DNA of 64,000 nucleotides from NCBI GenBank assembly GCA_949841365.1, contig CATKZI010000006.1:1-64000 (forward strand), given 5' to 3'. Origin of the DNA: an uncultured Candidatus Melainabacteria bacterium. Lineage in GTDB: Bacteria; Cyanobacteriota; Vampirovibrionia; Gastranaerophilales; Gastranaerophilaceae. The position numbers and the translations under genes are program-made. Positions 27,126 to 35,045 of this stretch are shown one piece after another (the first letter of the stretch is position 1; every line of letters begins with the position of its first letter). The notes below the pieces were generated by a model. That model was not told the DNA's origin, made no database searches, and saw nothing but the letters and a program-made list of their open reading frames with translations.

Positions 27126-27153
27126 AAAAAAACACCTCTAATAGAGGTGCTTT
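27126..27153 (-). terminator. Terminator of rplK-rplA
   Basis: CACCTCTATTAGAGGTG hairpin followed by a seven-T run on the minus strand, downstream of rplA and just upstream of the kdsA promoter. Confidence 0.85.
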
Positions 27154-27171
27154 TCGTATTATTAAAAAGAA

Positions 27172-27897
27172 TTAAACTAACAATTCTTTAACTTCAGCAG
27201 CAAAGTTTTTAGGGTCAAGTTTAATACCGGGTCCCATTGTTGTTGAAAGGTATACTGATTTAACAAATGTACCTTTTGCTGAAGATGGTTTTGATCTCAA
27301 AACTGCATCTGCAAGAGTTGCAAAGTTTTTCAACAAATCTTCTTCAGTAAATTCAACTTTACCTACAGGACAGTGAATCATACCTTGTTTGTCAGCTCTG
27401 TATTCAACTTTACCTGCTTTAGCATCTGTAACAGCTTTAGCAACATCCATAGTTACTGTTCCAGTTTTTGGGTTAGGCATCAAGCCTTTAGGTCCTAATA
27501 CACGACCCAATTTACCCAACATACCCATACAGTCAGGTGTAGCGATTAATGTATCAAATTCAAACCAACCGCCTGAAATTTTATCGATAATTTCTTCAGC
27601 ACCTGCAAAATCAGCACCAGCTTCTTTTGCTTCAGTAGCTTTAGCACCTTTAGCGATAACACAAACTCTGACAGTTTTACCCAAACCTGCAGGTAATACA
27701 ACTGTAGATCTGATTTGTTGGTCAGCTTGACGAACGTCGATACCTAATCTCATGTGGCATTCAACTGTTTCGTTAAATTTAGAAAGCTCTTTAGAGATTT
27801 CTTTTAATTTTTTAATAGAGTCAACTGCAGTTGCAGGTTGAACGAATTCAGCCAACATTTCCTGCATTTTCTTTTGTTTTTTAGTTAATTTTGACAT
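27172..27897 (-). CDS. rplA: Ribosomal protein L1
   Basis: A 241-aa large-subunit protein of the L1 stalk and, in many bacteria, translational repressor of its own operon. [19 protein letters not shown] and [18 protein letters not shown] are diagnostic. GAAAGGAA precedes the ATG. It follows rplK by 48 bp in the usual order and ends in a strong terminator. Confidence 0.97.
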   Translation of the reverse strand: MSKLTKKQKKMQEMLAEFVQPATAVDSIKKLKEISKELSKFNETVECHMRLGIDVRQADQQIRSTVVLPAGLGKTVRVCVIAKGAKATEAKEAGADFAGAEEIIDKISGGWFEFDTLIATPDCMGMLGKLGRVLGPKGLMPNPKTGTVTMDVAKAVTDAKAGKVEYRADKQGMIHCPVGKVEFTEEDLLKNFATLADAVLRSKPSSAKGTFVKSVYLSTTMGPGIKLDPKNFAAEVKELLV

Positions 27898-27945
27898 TTT
27901 TTAAATTCCTTTCGTGGTAATAGCGGGTTTTACCCCTTCCATCAA

Positions 27946-28374
27946 TTATTCTGCTTTTACTGTAACACCCATAGCTCTGCAAGAACCTTTAATCATGTTC
28001 ACTGCTGCTTCCATTGATGTTGCATTTAAGTCGTTCATTTTAATTTTAGCGATTTCTTCAAGTTGAGCTTGAGTAATTTCACCAACTTTATCCTTGTTAG
28101 GTACTGCTGAACCTTTAGGCAAGTTTAAAGCTTTTTTAATTAAAACAGGTGCCGGAGGTGATTTTACAATGAATGAAAAACTTCTGTCTTCGTAAACATC
28201 AATAACAACCGGAATAATATATCCAGCTTGAGATTCTGTTTTAGCATTGAATTGCTTACAAAAATCCATGATGTTAACACCGTGTTGACCTAATGCCGGA
28301 CCAACCGGTGGTGATGGGTTTGCTTTACCGGCTTCAATTTGAAGCTTGATTTTTCCTACTACTTTTTTAGCCAT
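27946..28374 (-). CDS. rplK: Ribosomal protein L11
   Basis: A 142-aa protein of the GTPase-associated centre. Start at [16 protein letters not shown] (28374), with AAGGAG upstream; the ORF open to 28416 runs only through leader. [21 protein letters not shown] and the C-terminal [10 protein letters not shown] segment are diagnostic. A GC-rich repeat and a displaced nusG end lie between nusG and this gene. Confidence 0.97.
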   Translation of the reverse strand: MAKKVVGKIKLQIEAGKANPSPPVGPALGQHGVNIMDFCKQFNAKTESQAGYIIPVVIDVYEDRSFSFIVKSPPAPVLIKKALNLPKGSAVPNKDKVGEITQAQLEEIAKIKMNDLNATSMEAAVNMIKGSCRAMGVTVKAE

Positions 28375-28430
28375 TTTTTTCTCCTTTTGTGGTACAAACG
28401 GGGGCGTCCCTTCCACAGTTTATGTATCAT

Positions 28431-28523
28431 CTTGCTCGCTCGCCCTAAACGGGTCTACAGTTGCCGTCTCAGATGACTTTGTCACCAAGCCGTCAAGCCT
28501 TCGCCCTCGGCTCGCTCGCGCTA
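28431..28523 (-). repeat. GC-rich 3'-end repeat, copy C (after nusG)
   Basis: Read on the minus strand it starts with TAG (28523-28521), the stop codon of a displaced nusG-like end, then CGCGAGCGAGC, GAGGGCGAAGGCTTGACGGC, a small TGAC-AAA-GTCA hairpin, GACGGCAAC, GTAGACCCGTTTA and GCGAGCGAGCAAGA. The same blocks in the same order occur at 29585-29681 and 37521-37619, with a diverged form at 43328-43423. Confidence 0.75.
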
Positions 28524-28547
28524 TAATTTGTTGATTTGTTTATATTC
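28521..28547 (-). repeat. Diverged duplicate of the nusG 3' end
   Basis: 27 bp that match the last 27 bp of nusG (28582-28608) at 22 positions. On the minus strand it encodes EYKQINKL-stop, the same peptide as the true C-terminus, with only synonymous changes and TAG in place of TAA. It lies 61 bp downstream of the real end, separated by a GC-rich hairpin stretch containing GCTACGTGCGTAGC. Confidence 0.75.
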
Positions 28548-28581
28548 GTGCTACGCACGTAGCCCTGCCGAACAATATCGG

Positions 28582-29220
28582 TTACAGCTTGTTGATTTGC
28601 TTATATTCTAATTCAACCGGAGTTTCACGTCCGAAAATTGAAACATTTGCACGAAGTTTTGATTTATCAGGATAAACTTCGATAATATCCGCGATAAAGT
28701 CTGCGAACGGACCTGATGTAATTCTGACTTTGTCGCCTGCTTTAACGTCAAGTTCAATTTTTTGTGAAGTTGAAGTTGAGCGGTTAATAATCTTTTTAAT
28801 TTCGCTGTCGCGTGCAGGAATAGGACGTTTTGCAGAGCCTACAAATTTTGTAACGCCTGAAGTGTGTCTTACAACATACCAGCTGTCTTCATCCATAATC
28901 ATTTCAACTAAAACATATCCCGGGAATATTTTTTCTTCACGTTCTTGTTTCTTACCGCCTTTTAATTGAGTAACTGTTTTTTGAGGAACTTCAATTCTGA
29001 AGATTTTATCCGCCATATTCATATACTCAATACGTTTTTCAAGGTTTACTTTTACTTTGTTTTCGTAACCTGAGTAGGTATGAACAATATACCAGCGTTT
29101 CTGGCTTTTTTTAGCTTTTTCTTTTTCAGCATCAGCTTGAGCTTGTTCTTCAGCTTCTTGTGCTTCTAAAGCTTTGTCTTCATTCAACTGTTCTTCCATT
29201 GATTTTTCTTTTTTAGTCAT
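28582..29220 (-). CDS. nusG: Transcription antitermination factor NusG
   Basis: A 212-aa protein. The NGN domain (RWYIVHTYSGYENKVK...FPGYVLVEM, VRHTSGVTKFVGSA) is followed by a KOW domain (KAGDKVRITSGPFADF). The first 40 residues are an acidic, Ala/Glu-rich extension not present in short NusG proteins; cyanobacterial proteins can also be extended. AAGGTGG precedes the ATG. Operon order secE-nusG-rplK-rplA is canonical. The 3' end is duplicated downstream (see the repeat entry). Confidence 0.97.
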   Translation of the reverse strand: MTKKEKSMEEQLNEDKALEAQEAEEQAQADAEKEKAKKSQKRWYIVHTYSGYENKVKVNLEKRIEYMNMADKIFRIEVPQKTVTQLKGGKKQEREEKIFPGYVLVEMIMDEDSWYVVRHTSGVTKFVGSAKRPIPARDSEIKKIINRSTSTSQKIELDVKAGDKVRITSGPFADFIADIIEVYPDKSKLRANVSIFGRETPVELEYKQINKL

Positions 29221-29239
29221 AAGCCACCTTTTCTTTGAA

Positions 29240-29464
29240 CTATTTAATAAGTCCCAGTAAACCTTTAAAAATTATATCCATTAAATAGACTGCAACTGTA
29301 AATACAAAAACGATTGCGATTACAAAAACCGTTTCGGCAACGACCTGACGTCTTTCAGGCCAACTTATCTTACCCCATTCGGTTCTTACGCCTCTGAAGT
29401 ATGTTTTTACTGAATTTGTAGATTTTTCTAACCATGCGGGTGTATTGTTTTCAGCACCTATCAT
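29240..29464 (-). CDS. secE: Preprotein translocase subunit SecE
   Basis: A 74-aa single-span membrane subunit of the SecYEG channel. WGKISWPERRQVVAET is the conserved amphipathic helix and FVIAIVFVFTVAVYLMD the membrane segment. The start is the ATG at 29464 with AAAGGAAAC upstream; the open frame further upstream only reads through tRNA-Trp. Confidence 0.95.
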   Translation of the reverse strand: MIGAENNTPAWLEKSTNSVKTYFRGVRTEWGKISWPERRQVVAETVFVIAIVFVFTVAVYLMDIIFKGLLGLIK

Positions 29465-29491
29465 TTTTGTTTCCTTTATATTTTTTAAAAT

Positions 29492-29564
29492 CGCGCCCTG
29501 AAGGACTCGAACCCTCGACATCCGGTTTTGGAGACCGACGTTCTACCAACTGAACTAAGGACGC
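29492..29564 (-). tRNA. trnW: tRNA-Trp (CCA anticodon)
   Basis: A 73-nt cloverleaf on the minus strand. The acceptor GCGTCCT pairs with AGGGCGC (one G-U), the anticodon CCA is at complement 29529-29531 in the loop CTCCAAA, and the T-arm holds GGTTCGAGTCC. The discriminator is G, and the 3' CCA is not encoded (ATT follows). Its position between rpmG and secE is conserved in many bacteria. Confidence 0.95.
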
Positions 29565-29584
29565 AAGTTGGGGAATTATCCCCG

Positions 29585-29681
29585 CTTGTCTTGCTCGCTC
29601 GCGTTTAACGGGTCTACGGCTCTGCTTGTCTTTGCCATTGCAAAGCCAACACCAGCCTTCGCCCTCAGCTCGCTCGCGCTA
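29585..29681 (-). repeat. GC-rich 3'-end repeat, copy B (after rpmG)
   Basis: On the minus strand it begins with the rpmG stop codon TAG and CGCGAGCGAGC, then GAGGGCGAAGGCT, a CTTTGC-AATG-GCAAAG hairpin, GTAGACCCGTT and AACGCGAGCGAGCAAGAC. It ends about 20 bp before tRNA-Trp, so it would be transcribed inside the rpmG-trnW-secE operon. Confidence 0.75.
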
Positions 29682-29846
29682 TTTAGTTTCCTTATGATTT
29701 GTATGTTTTTTGCAAGTCGGGCAGTATTTGCTCAACTCAAGTCTTTCTTTAATATTTTTTTTGTTTTTTGTTGTAGTGTAGTTTCTTTCTTTGCATTCTT
29801 CACATGCAAGAACTACCATTCTGTCATTTTTTCCTTTGATACCCAT
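29679..29846 (-). CDS. rpmG: Ribosomal protein L33
   Basis: A 55-aa protein too short for many ORF filters. The sequence starts [18 protein letters not shown] and contains two zinc-ribbon pairs (CEEC, CPTC), the C+ form of L33, then [16 protein letters not shown] precedes the ATG. The stop codon is the first codon of the adjacent GC-rich repeat. Confidence 0.95.
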   Translation of the reverse strand: MGIKGKNDRMVVLACEECKERNYTTTKNKKNIKERLELSKYCPTCKKHTNHKETK

Positions 29847-29884
29847 TGTTTTATTCCTTATTTTATTATAAATACTTTTTCTCT

Positions 29885-29917
29885 AAAAAAGAATGTGATT
29901 TCCTCACATTCTTTTTT
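29885..29917 (-). terminator. Terminator-like hairpin in the rpmG leader
   Basis: AAAAAAGAATGTGA-GGAAA-TCACATTCTTTTTT on the minus strand, about 40 bp upstream of rpmG and downstream of AT-rich promoter-like sequence (TTGCAA and TTGTTT near 29935-29965). It could be an attenuator for the rpmG-secE-nusG operon, or a second terminator of the upstream gene. Confidence 0.6.
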
Positions 29918-29966
29918 ATCGGCTTATACATATATAATAAATCAAACAAAATAAATTGCAAACAAA

Positions 29967-30003
29967 TACCAAAAAGACTACTCGGTAGAGCAGTCTTTTT
30001 TTA
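29967..30003 (-). terminator. Terminator of the pxpA-coaD-coiled-coil transcript
   Basis: AAAAAGACTGCTC / GAGTAGTCTTTTT hairpin with T-run on the minus strand, 20 bp after the stop of the coiled-coil gene. Confidence 0.8.
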
Positions 30004-30021
30004 CAAAACTTTACGGAATGC

Positions 30022-30624
30022 TTACTCCATTCTATAGTCAGAGTATTGTTGAGCTCTTTCTGAGGAATAAGATGTTGGAACATCGTAACTTCCAAATGAA
30101 TCTGAACGAAGTTTTTCCATATAAACCTGACCGTTTTTAACAATTTGTTGTTGTTGGGTCAAATTCTTTTCAAGATTTGTAAGAACCTGTTCTGCATATA
30201 ATTCAGCGCCTTCTTTGGTTCTCATAGCATCTTCTGTTGCTTGAGCTCTGATATTTTCAGCTTCTTCCATAGCTTTGCGCTTAATTTCTTCGCATTCTTG
30301 CTGAACTTGAGTTCTAATTCTGATACCTTCTCTTTCAAGAGCTTTAATAAAATCAGCTTCAGAAAGTTTTCTGTCAGCTTCTGCTTGGGCATCACTAATA
30401 ATTTTTTCTGCTTTTTGCTGAGCTTCCTGCTGATATTCGTCTTTGCGTCTTAAAAACGCTCTTGCTTCCTGAACTTCTACAGGTAGAGAAGCATAAATTC
30501 TATCTATTAACGTTTCAATTTCTTTTGTTTTAACAACGGTAAATTTGCGTGGAACAATCGGAAAACCTTCCTCCAAAGAAATCTCCAGCATTCTTAATAA
30601 ATCGTATACACCGTTTTGCTGCAT
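30022..30624 (-). CDS. Coiled-coil protein, DivIVA / ATP-synthase-b-like
   Basis: A 200-aa protein. The N-terminus (MQQNGVYDLLRMLEISLEEG...VPRKFTVV) is a short globular part. Residues 60-165 form a charged coiled coil rich in Ala, Glu, Gln and Arg (AQQKAEKIISDAQAEADRKL). The tail is Ser/Tyr-rich. DivIVA-like proteins and ATP synthase b subunits share such coils, but no membrane segment is seen, which argues against the latter. It follows coaD, a neighbourhood I associate with similar coiled-coil proteins in cyanobacteria. AAAGGG precedes the ATG. Confidence 0.65.
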   Translation of the reverse strand: MQQNGVYDLLRMLEISLEEGFPIVPRKFTVVKTKEIETLIDRIYASLPVEVQEARAFLRRKDEYQQEAQQKAEKIISDAQAEADRKLSEADFIKALEREGIRIRTQVQQECEEIKRKAMEEAENIRAQATEDAMRTKEGAELYAEQVLTNLEKNLTQQQQIVKNGQVYMEKLRSDSFGSYDVPTSYSSERAQQYSDYRME

Positions 30625-30665
30625 AATTATCCCTTTCTAATAATAACATTCTACATAAGCGCAAA

Positions 30666-31154
30666 TTAATTGTCAAATAATTTGTTACGATTTTGCAAAT
30701 AATCGTTTACAGGCTCGGGGACAAACTTTGAAATATCTCCATTGTTAAGAAAAATTTCTTTTATCGTACTTGATGAAATAAAGTTGTATTTTGGTTTTGT
30801 TGTCAAAAATACTGTTTTTATTTCACTTGCAAGTGCGCTGTTTGCCTGCGATAACTGCATTTCATACTCAAAATCAGATACCGCGCGAAGTCCTCTGATT
30901 AAAACTTTCGCACCTTTTTGTTTTGCATAATTTATAGTTAATCCCTCAAAAAAATCAACTTCAACATTAGGCAAATCCTTAACACTTTCTCTGATTAATC
31001 TTACCCTGTCCTCTACGGGCAAAAACCCGTGCTTTTCGGAATTTCTTGCAACAGCAATAATTACTTTATCAAAAATTTCTGTCGCAGTATGTAAAATATC
31101 AAGATGTCCTTTTGTAACGGGGTCAAAACTTCCCGGATAAATTGCTATTGTCAT
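30666..31154 (-). CDS. coaD: Phosphopantetheine adenylyltransferase
   Basis: A 162-aa protein of the fourth coenzyme A step (ATP + phosphopantetheine to dephospho-CoA). IYPGSFDPVTKGHLDI carries the nucleotidyl transferase HxGH-type motif (T/KGHLD), and ISSSTIKEI is the ISSTxxR-like motif. RGLRAVSDFEYE is diagnostic. Its start overlaps the panB stop by one base, coupling two coenzyme A pathway genes. Confidence 0.96.
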   Translation of the reverse strand: MTIAIYPGSFDPVTKGHLDILHTATEIFDKVIIAVARNSEKHGFLPVEDRVRLIRESVKDLPNVEVDFFEGLTINYAKQKGAKVLIRGLRAVSDFEYEMQLSQANSALASEIKTVFLTTKPKYNFISSSTIKEIFLNNGDISKFVPEPVNDYLQNRNKLFDN

Positions 31155-31954
31155 TAAAAACTTTCCTCATCTGACGGAAACAATCCGTTTTTAACATCAT
31201 AATCAAACTTTTTGGCACAATCTAAAATCAAAGATTTCATATCGCCGTATTTTCTTGCAAACTTCGGAGTAAAGTCGGAATACTTACCGAACACATCATC
31301 AGATACAAGAACCTGTGCGGTGCAATGTTTTCCCGCACCACAAGAAATTGTCGGAATATCAATATTCTCCGTAATATATTTTGCGGTTTCGGCAGGAACC
31401 ATCTCCAGCAATATTGCAAATGCACCGGCATCACGCATCTCTTTTGCCTGTTTCAAAAGTTCTTGTGCCGCTTTTTCGGTTTTACCCTGAATTTTATATC
31501 CGCCTAAAGTATTTATAAATTGTGGAGTAAATCCCAAATGAGAAACTACGGGAATTCCGGATTGAGTAAGTCTTTTTACAACTTCTGCAATATAATCGCC
31601 AAAACCTTCAATTTTTACGGCATTTGCACCGCATCTTATCATTTCTCCGCAATTTTTAACCGCATCTGAAATATTAGTATGGTAACTTAAAAAAGGCATG
31701 TCCGTGATTACAAAAGCTCGTTCAACTCCCTTTGCCACAGCCCGCGTAAATATTGCCATTTCATCCGCTCCGACGGCATGGGTTGTTTCATACCCCAGAG
31801 CCACCATTGCAAGACTGTCACCGATTAAAATTACGTCAATTCCCGCTTCATCAAGATACTTTGCTGTTGAATAGTCATAAGCTGTCAGTACCGAAAACTT
31901 TTCATTGTTATCTTTGCATTTTTGGAGCGTATTTACGGTAACTTTTTTAACCAT
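31154..31954 (-). CDS. panB: 3-methyl-2-oxobutanoate hydroxymethyltransferase
   Basis: First committed step of pantothenate synthesis. 266 aa from the ATG at 31954 (AGGAATG upstream), a normal family length; the ORF extends 30 residues further into yvcK, which I reject. Seen: LTAYDYSTAKYLDEAGID, VLIGDSLAMVALGYETT, VKIEGF, HLGFTPQ and the LLEMVPAE catalytic region. panC lies far away at 50.3 kb. Overlaps yvcK by 8 bp. Confidence 0.96.
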   Translation of the reverse strand: MVKKVTVNTLQKCKDNNEKFSVLTAYDYSTAKYLDEAGIDVILIGDSLAMVALGYETTHAVGADEMAIFTRAVAKGVERAFVITDMPFLSYHTNISDAVKNCGEMIRCGANAVKIEGFGDYIAEVVKRLTQSGIPVVSHLGFTPQFINTLGGYKIQGKTEKAAQELLKQAKEMRDAGAFAILLEMVPAETAKYITENIDIPTISCGAGKHCTAQVLVSDDVFGKYSDFTPKFARKYGDMKSLILDCAKKFDYDVKNGLFPSDEESF

Positions 31955-33296
31955 TACAACATTCCTGTTTTTCAGCTTCTTTATGGAAAAATTTTCTGTC
32001 AGCTTTGTGTTCTTTTCTGTACCAGTAGTAAATTGCTCTTGCAACTCGATTTGAACTGTGTCTTACAAGCCCTTCTTTGCTATCTTCAATAAGCTTTTTC
32101 GAGAATAATTTTACTCCGAGTTTTTTCAAGTTTTCATAATCCAATCTTACAGGATATGAACCTGACATTTGATATTTTTTAGCCAAATTTGAAGGCAAGA
32201 AATCGTTTACAAGGACTGTATCTATAATATTTCTGCTTTCGGCATGCTTCATCAAAGCATTTACGTGGTCTGAAACATTGTAACCGTCAGTTTCACCCGG
32301 CTGTGTCATAATATTACATACATAAATCTTTTTAGCATTTGATTTTGCAATTTCATGGGAAATTTCTTTAATCAAAAGGTTTGGAATTACACTTGTATAC
32401 AAACTTCCGGGGCCTAAAATAATTAATTCCGCATCTCTAATCGCAGAGATTACATCATCCAAAGCCTTACAATCTTTTGGCTCCGTAAACAATCTTTTAA
32501 TTCTGCCATGTGCTTCGGGAATATTTGATTCACCGTGAATTATTCTGCCGTCTTCCATTTCGGCACCGAGTTTCATATCGTCAAGAGTTGACGGTAAAAC
32601 TCGTCCGCGAATTGAAAGTACATTTGAACTTTCTTTTACTGCACGAACCATATCACCTGTGATTGAGCATAAAGCAGTTAAAAATAAGTTTCCAAAACTG
32701 TGTCCTTCAAGCCCTTCACCTGTTTTGAAACGGTACTGGAACAATTTTGTAACCAAATCCTCGTCATCTGCAAGTGCCGCAATACAATTTCTTATATCAC
32801 CGGGAGGTAAAACACCCATTTCTTCACGTAATCTGCCCGAGCTTCCGCCGTCATCACCCACGGTTACGACAGCAGTGATATTATTTGTAATATGTTTAAT
32901 ACCTTTTAACAACATTGAAAGCCCTGTACCGCCGCCGACTGCAACAACTTTAGGACCTCTGTTCAGTTTTCGTCTTCTATATAAATTTTCCAACAAAGAT
33001 TGATTATCACTTCCGTCAATAATTGAAAGGTTTGTTTTCTGCCAGCCTTTAAAGAAAACACCTGCCCCAACCATTACGAATGCAAATGCAATCCATTCGG
33101 TTGACAAATTCATCGCAACTTTGCGGATAAATTCCATTGTATAAAATACAGGTTTAATATCAAACAAAATGAGAACACCGAGTGTCATCATTACAGCACC
33201 TAAAAATATAAGTGCAAACCATCTTTTTACCTGAAGCCCGGGCATAAGCCATTTAGCTTCCTGAGGCATTTTCATATTTTTTCTAAAATCTTTCAT
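31947..33296 (-). CDS. YvcK/CofD-like protein with N-terminal membrane segments
   Basis: A 449-aa protein. VVAVGGGTGLSMLLKGIK, TVGDDGGSSGRLREE, PPGDIRNC and LGPGSLYTSVIPNLL are YvcK/CofD-fold motifs; YvcK is linked to cell-wall and carbon metabolism and binds UDP-sugars in Bacillus. Unlike the soluble Bacillus protein, residues 26-48 and 65-88 form two membrane segments, so it is anchored. Position in a pxpA-yvcK-panB-coaD run suggests one transcript. Confidence 0.88.
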   Translation of the reverse strand: MKDFRKNMKMPQEAKWLMPGLQVKRWFALIFLGAVMMTLGVLILFDIKPVFYTMEFIRKVAMNLSTEWIAFAFVMVGAGVFFKGWQKTNLSIIDGSDNQSLLENLYRRRKLNRGPKVVAVGGGTGLSMLLKGIKHITNNITAVVTVGDDGGSSGRLREEMGVLPPGDIRNCIAALADDEDLVTKLFQYRFKTGEGLEGHSFGNLFLTALCSITGDMVRAVKESSNVLSIRGRVLPSTLDDMKLGAEMEDGRIIHGESNIPEAHGRIKRLFTEPKDCKALDDVISAIRDAELIILGPGSLYTSVIPNLLIKEISHEIAKSNAKKIYVCNIMTQPGETDGYNVSDHVNALMKHAESRNIIDTVLVNDFLPSNLAKKYQMSGSYPVRLDYENLKKLGVKLFSKKLIEDSKEGLVRHSSNRVARAIYYWYRKEHKADRKFFHKEAEKQECCNG

Positions 33297-33299
33297 TGT

Positions 33300-34073
33300 T
33301 TACTCCACCCAGCCTGACAGACAAGCATTTTTATAATTTACGGGGACAGGGGTGATTATTTCCCTTGCCTGTTTAATCAATTCCAAAGAATTTGACAATC
33401 TGTTTGTAAAGTGAATTGTATCAGCTTTAACAACAGTTTTTCCGCCTTCTATATTGGATACTTGTGATGTTGCAAGCAATTGTTTCAATCTTTGAATTTC
33501 CATTTCCGTATTTTCATTATCACGCGCAACTGTATTTACAGTACCGTCAACATTATACATTTTTTCAAGACAAACTTCCTGCGCAATCGGAATATTTAAT
33601 AACTCGCCTGTTTTTTCGGTAATTTCACCTGTTGCGCCGTAATATACAAGCCATTTTGAACATTTTTGAACAGCTTTTGCAACAGAGCATGCAAAAGAAA
33701 AATCTTCGGCACATTTTTTATACATAGCGCCATGAGGACGAACATGCTCAATTTCCATATTAAAAGTTTTTGCAAATGACATCAAAGCCCCAACCTGATA
33801 AACAACAAGAGCTTCAATCTCATCCTCAGACAAATCCATTTCACGATATCCGAAACCTTGAATATCATCAAATCCGATATGAGCACCTACCACAACATTT
33901 TTTTCTTTCGCTCTCAATAAAGCATTTCTAATAGTTAACGGATCGCCAGCATGAAATCCGCATGAAATATTAACTGAACTTGCATAATCCAATAAATCAA
34001 ATTCCGAATTATTTTTGTAGAAACCAAAGCTTTGAGCCAAATCTATGTTAAAATCAATATTTTTTATCTGCAT
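33300..34073 (-). CDS. PxpA/LamB-YcsF family protein
   Basis: A 257-aa protein of the 5-oxoprolinase A-subunit family. VNISCGFHAGDP, VGAHIGFDD and HVRPHGAMYK are conserved. The N-terminal DLNCDLGExFG consensus reads FNIDLAQSFG, so the Glu is Gln and the Gly-Glu pair is altered, and the FADRxY segment reads CLEKMY. No pxpB or pxpC lies nearby, so oxoprolinase activity is uncertain. First gene of the operon, with AGAAGG upstream and TATAAT before it. Confidence 0.8.
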   Translation of the reverse strand: MQIKNIDFNIDLAQSFGFYKNNSEFDLLDYASSVNISCGFHAGDPLTIRNALLRAKEKNVVVGAHIGFDDIQGFGYREMDLSEDEIEALVVYQVGALMSFAKTFNMEIEHVRPHGAMYKKCAEDFSFACSVAKAVQKCSKWLVYYGATGEITEKTGELLNIPIAQEVCLEKMYNVDGTVNTVARDNENTEMEIQRLKQLLATSQVSNIEGGKTVVKADTIHFTNRLSNSLELIKQAREIITPVPVNYKNACLSGWVE

Positions 34074-34153
34074 AAATAATTTCCTTCTAATGAAATAATT
34101 ATACTCAGAAAATATTTTATTACTATAATCTTTACATAATATTAATCACTATT

Positions 34154-34983
34154 TTAATAATTCATTTTGCCTTCTGTAATAACCCTGTATGCACAACTGT
34201 GACCGCTTTTATTTTTGCCGCATGTATCACCTCGCCTTAACCCGAGTCTTGAGGCCTCCGAATCAGAAACATAAGGTAATATTTTCCCCGACTTATCATT
34301 CATTAAATAAAGAAAAAACACATCACGTCCGACTTTGTTCGGTTTCTTCCAGCCGTTGACATCTATAACAAAAGACATAGAAGGAGTGCCGTAAAAAGTT
34401 GCTCCTTTTTGAACACCAAAATGAATACCGATTAATGTTCCGTCCTGTAACATAATTGGGTATGAAGAAACAAACAAAGGCCATCCGTATATACCACTTC
34501 CATCTGTACCATCTAAACTTTTATAATGGATTGTTCTAAGAAATTTTGTACCGTCACAAAAAGATGCATCTATACTATATCCTACAGAAGAAAGTCGATA
34601 GCATCTTGCTTGTAAATGTTTTACATAATTAGCAACTATATATTCGCTTGCAGAATTATCATCAGACTGATGAATTGTATATGCCCATGTATCCGGAGCT
34701 CCCTCTTCTTGAATTATTGTATTTGTCACCTGCTGCAAAACAGAATAATTCTTTTTTAACCCTTCAACATAACCTTTGTTTTGAATGTTTGTAATTATAG
34801 CGGGCATAGTCAACGCCGAAACAACACCGACAATACCTAATGTAATAAGTACCTCAGCAAGGGTAAAAGCCAAGCGTGCCACTTGACCCGCCACACGGGT
34901 CTCGAACAAACTTTCAAGAGACGGAGATTTACCTAGAGTGCCCCCCCCCCGCAAAAATGAAATAATATTTCAAATTTATTCAT
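34154..34983 (-). CDS. Prepilin-like protein 2, out of frame at a poly-G tract
   Basis: The ATG at 34983 has CAGGAG at proper spacing. It reads MNKFEILFHFCGGGAL and stops (TAG) because the coding-strand G10 run (34941-34950) shifts frame. An eleventh G would continue GGGGTLGKSPS...VARLA/FTLAEVLITLGIVGVV, giving 276 aa with a long 40-residue leader, Ala at -1 and Glu at +5. The only intact frame as sequenced starts at a TTG touching the tract. The mature domain has Trp/Cys-rich ends (CGKNKSGHSCAYRV). As read, OFF. Confidence 0.75.
34941..34950 (-). repeat. Poly-G tract (10, coding strand) in prepilin 2
   Basis: Ten C on the plus strand, so ten G in the coding strand, flanked by TTGC and CACTCTAGG. 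Ten is out of frame for the start at 34983; 11 is in frame. The right flank GCACTC-T/C-AGG is shared with the tract in prepilin 3. Confidence 0.85.
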
Positions 34984-35007
34984 AATTCAGCTCCTGTTCA
35001 AAGTAAT

Positions 35008-35039
35008 AAAAAAAGTCCTATATAAAATAGGACTTTTTT
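35008..35039 (-). terminator. Terminator of rpsT
   Basis: AAAAAAAGTCCTAT / ATAGGACTTTTTT hairpin with T-run, directly after the rpsT stop. Confidence 0.85.
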
Positions 35040-35045
35040 AAGAAA

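Noticed and set aside
30022-30624. ATP synthase subunit b
   Set aside because: The coiled coil is similar, but there is no N-terminal membrane segment and no other atp gene nearby.
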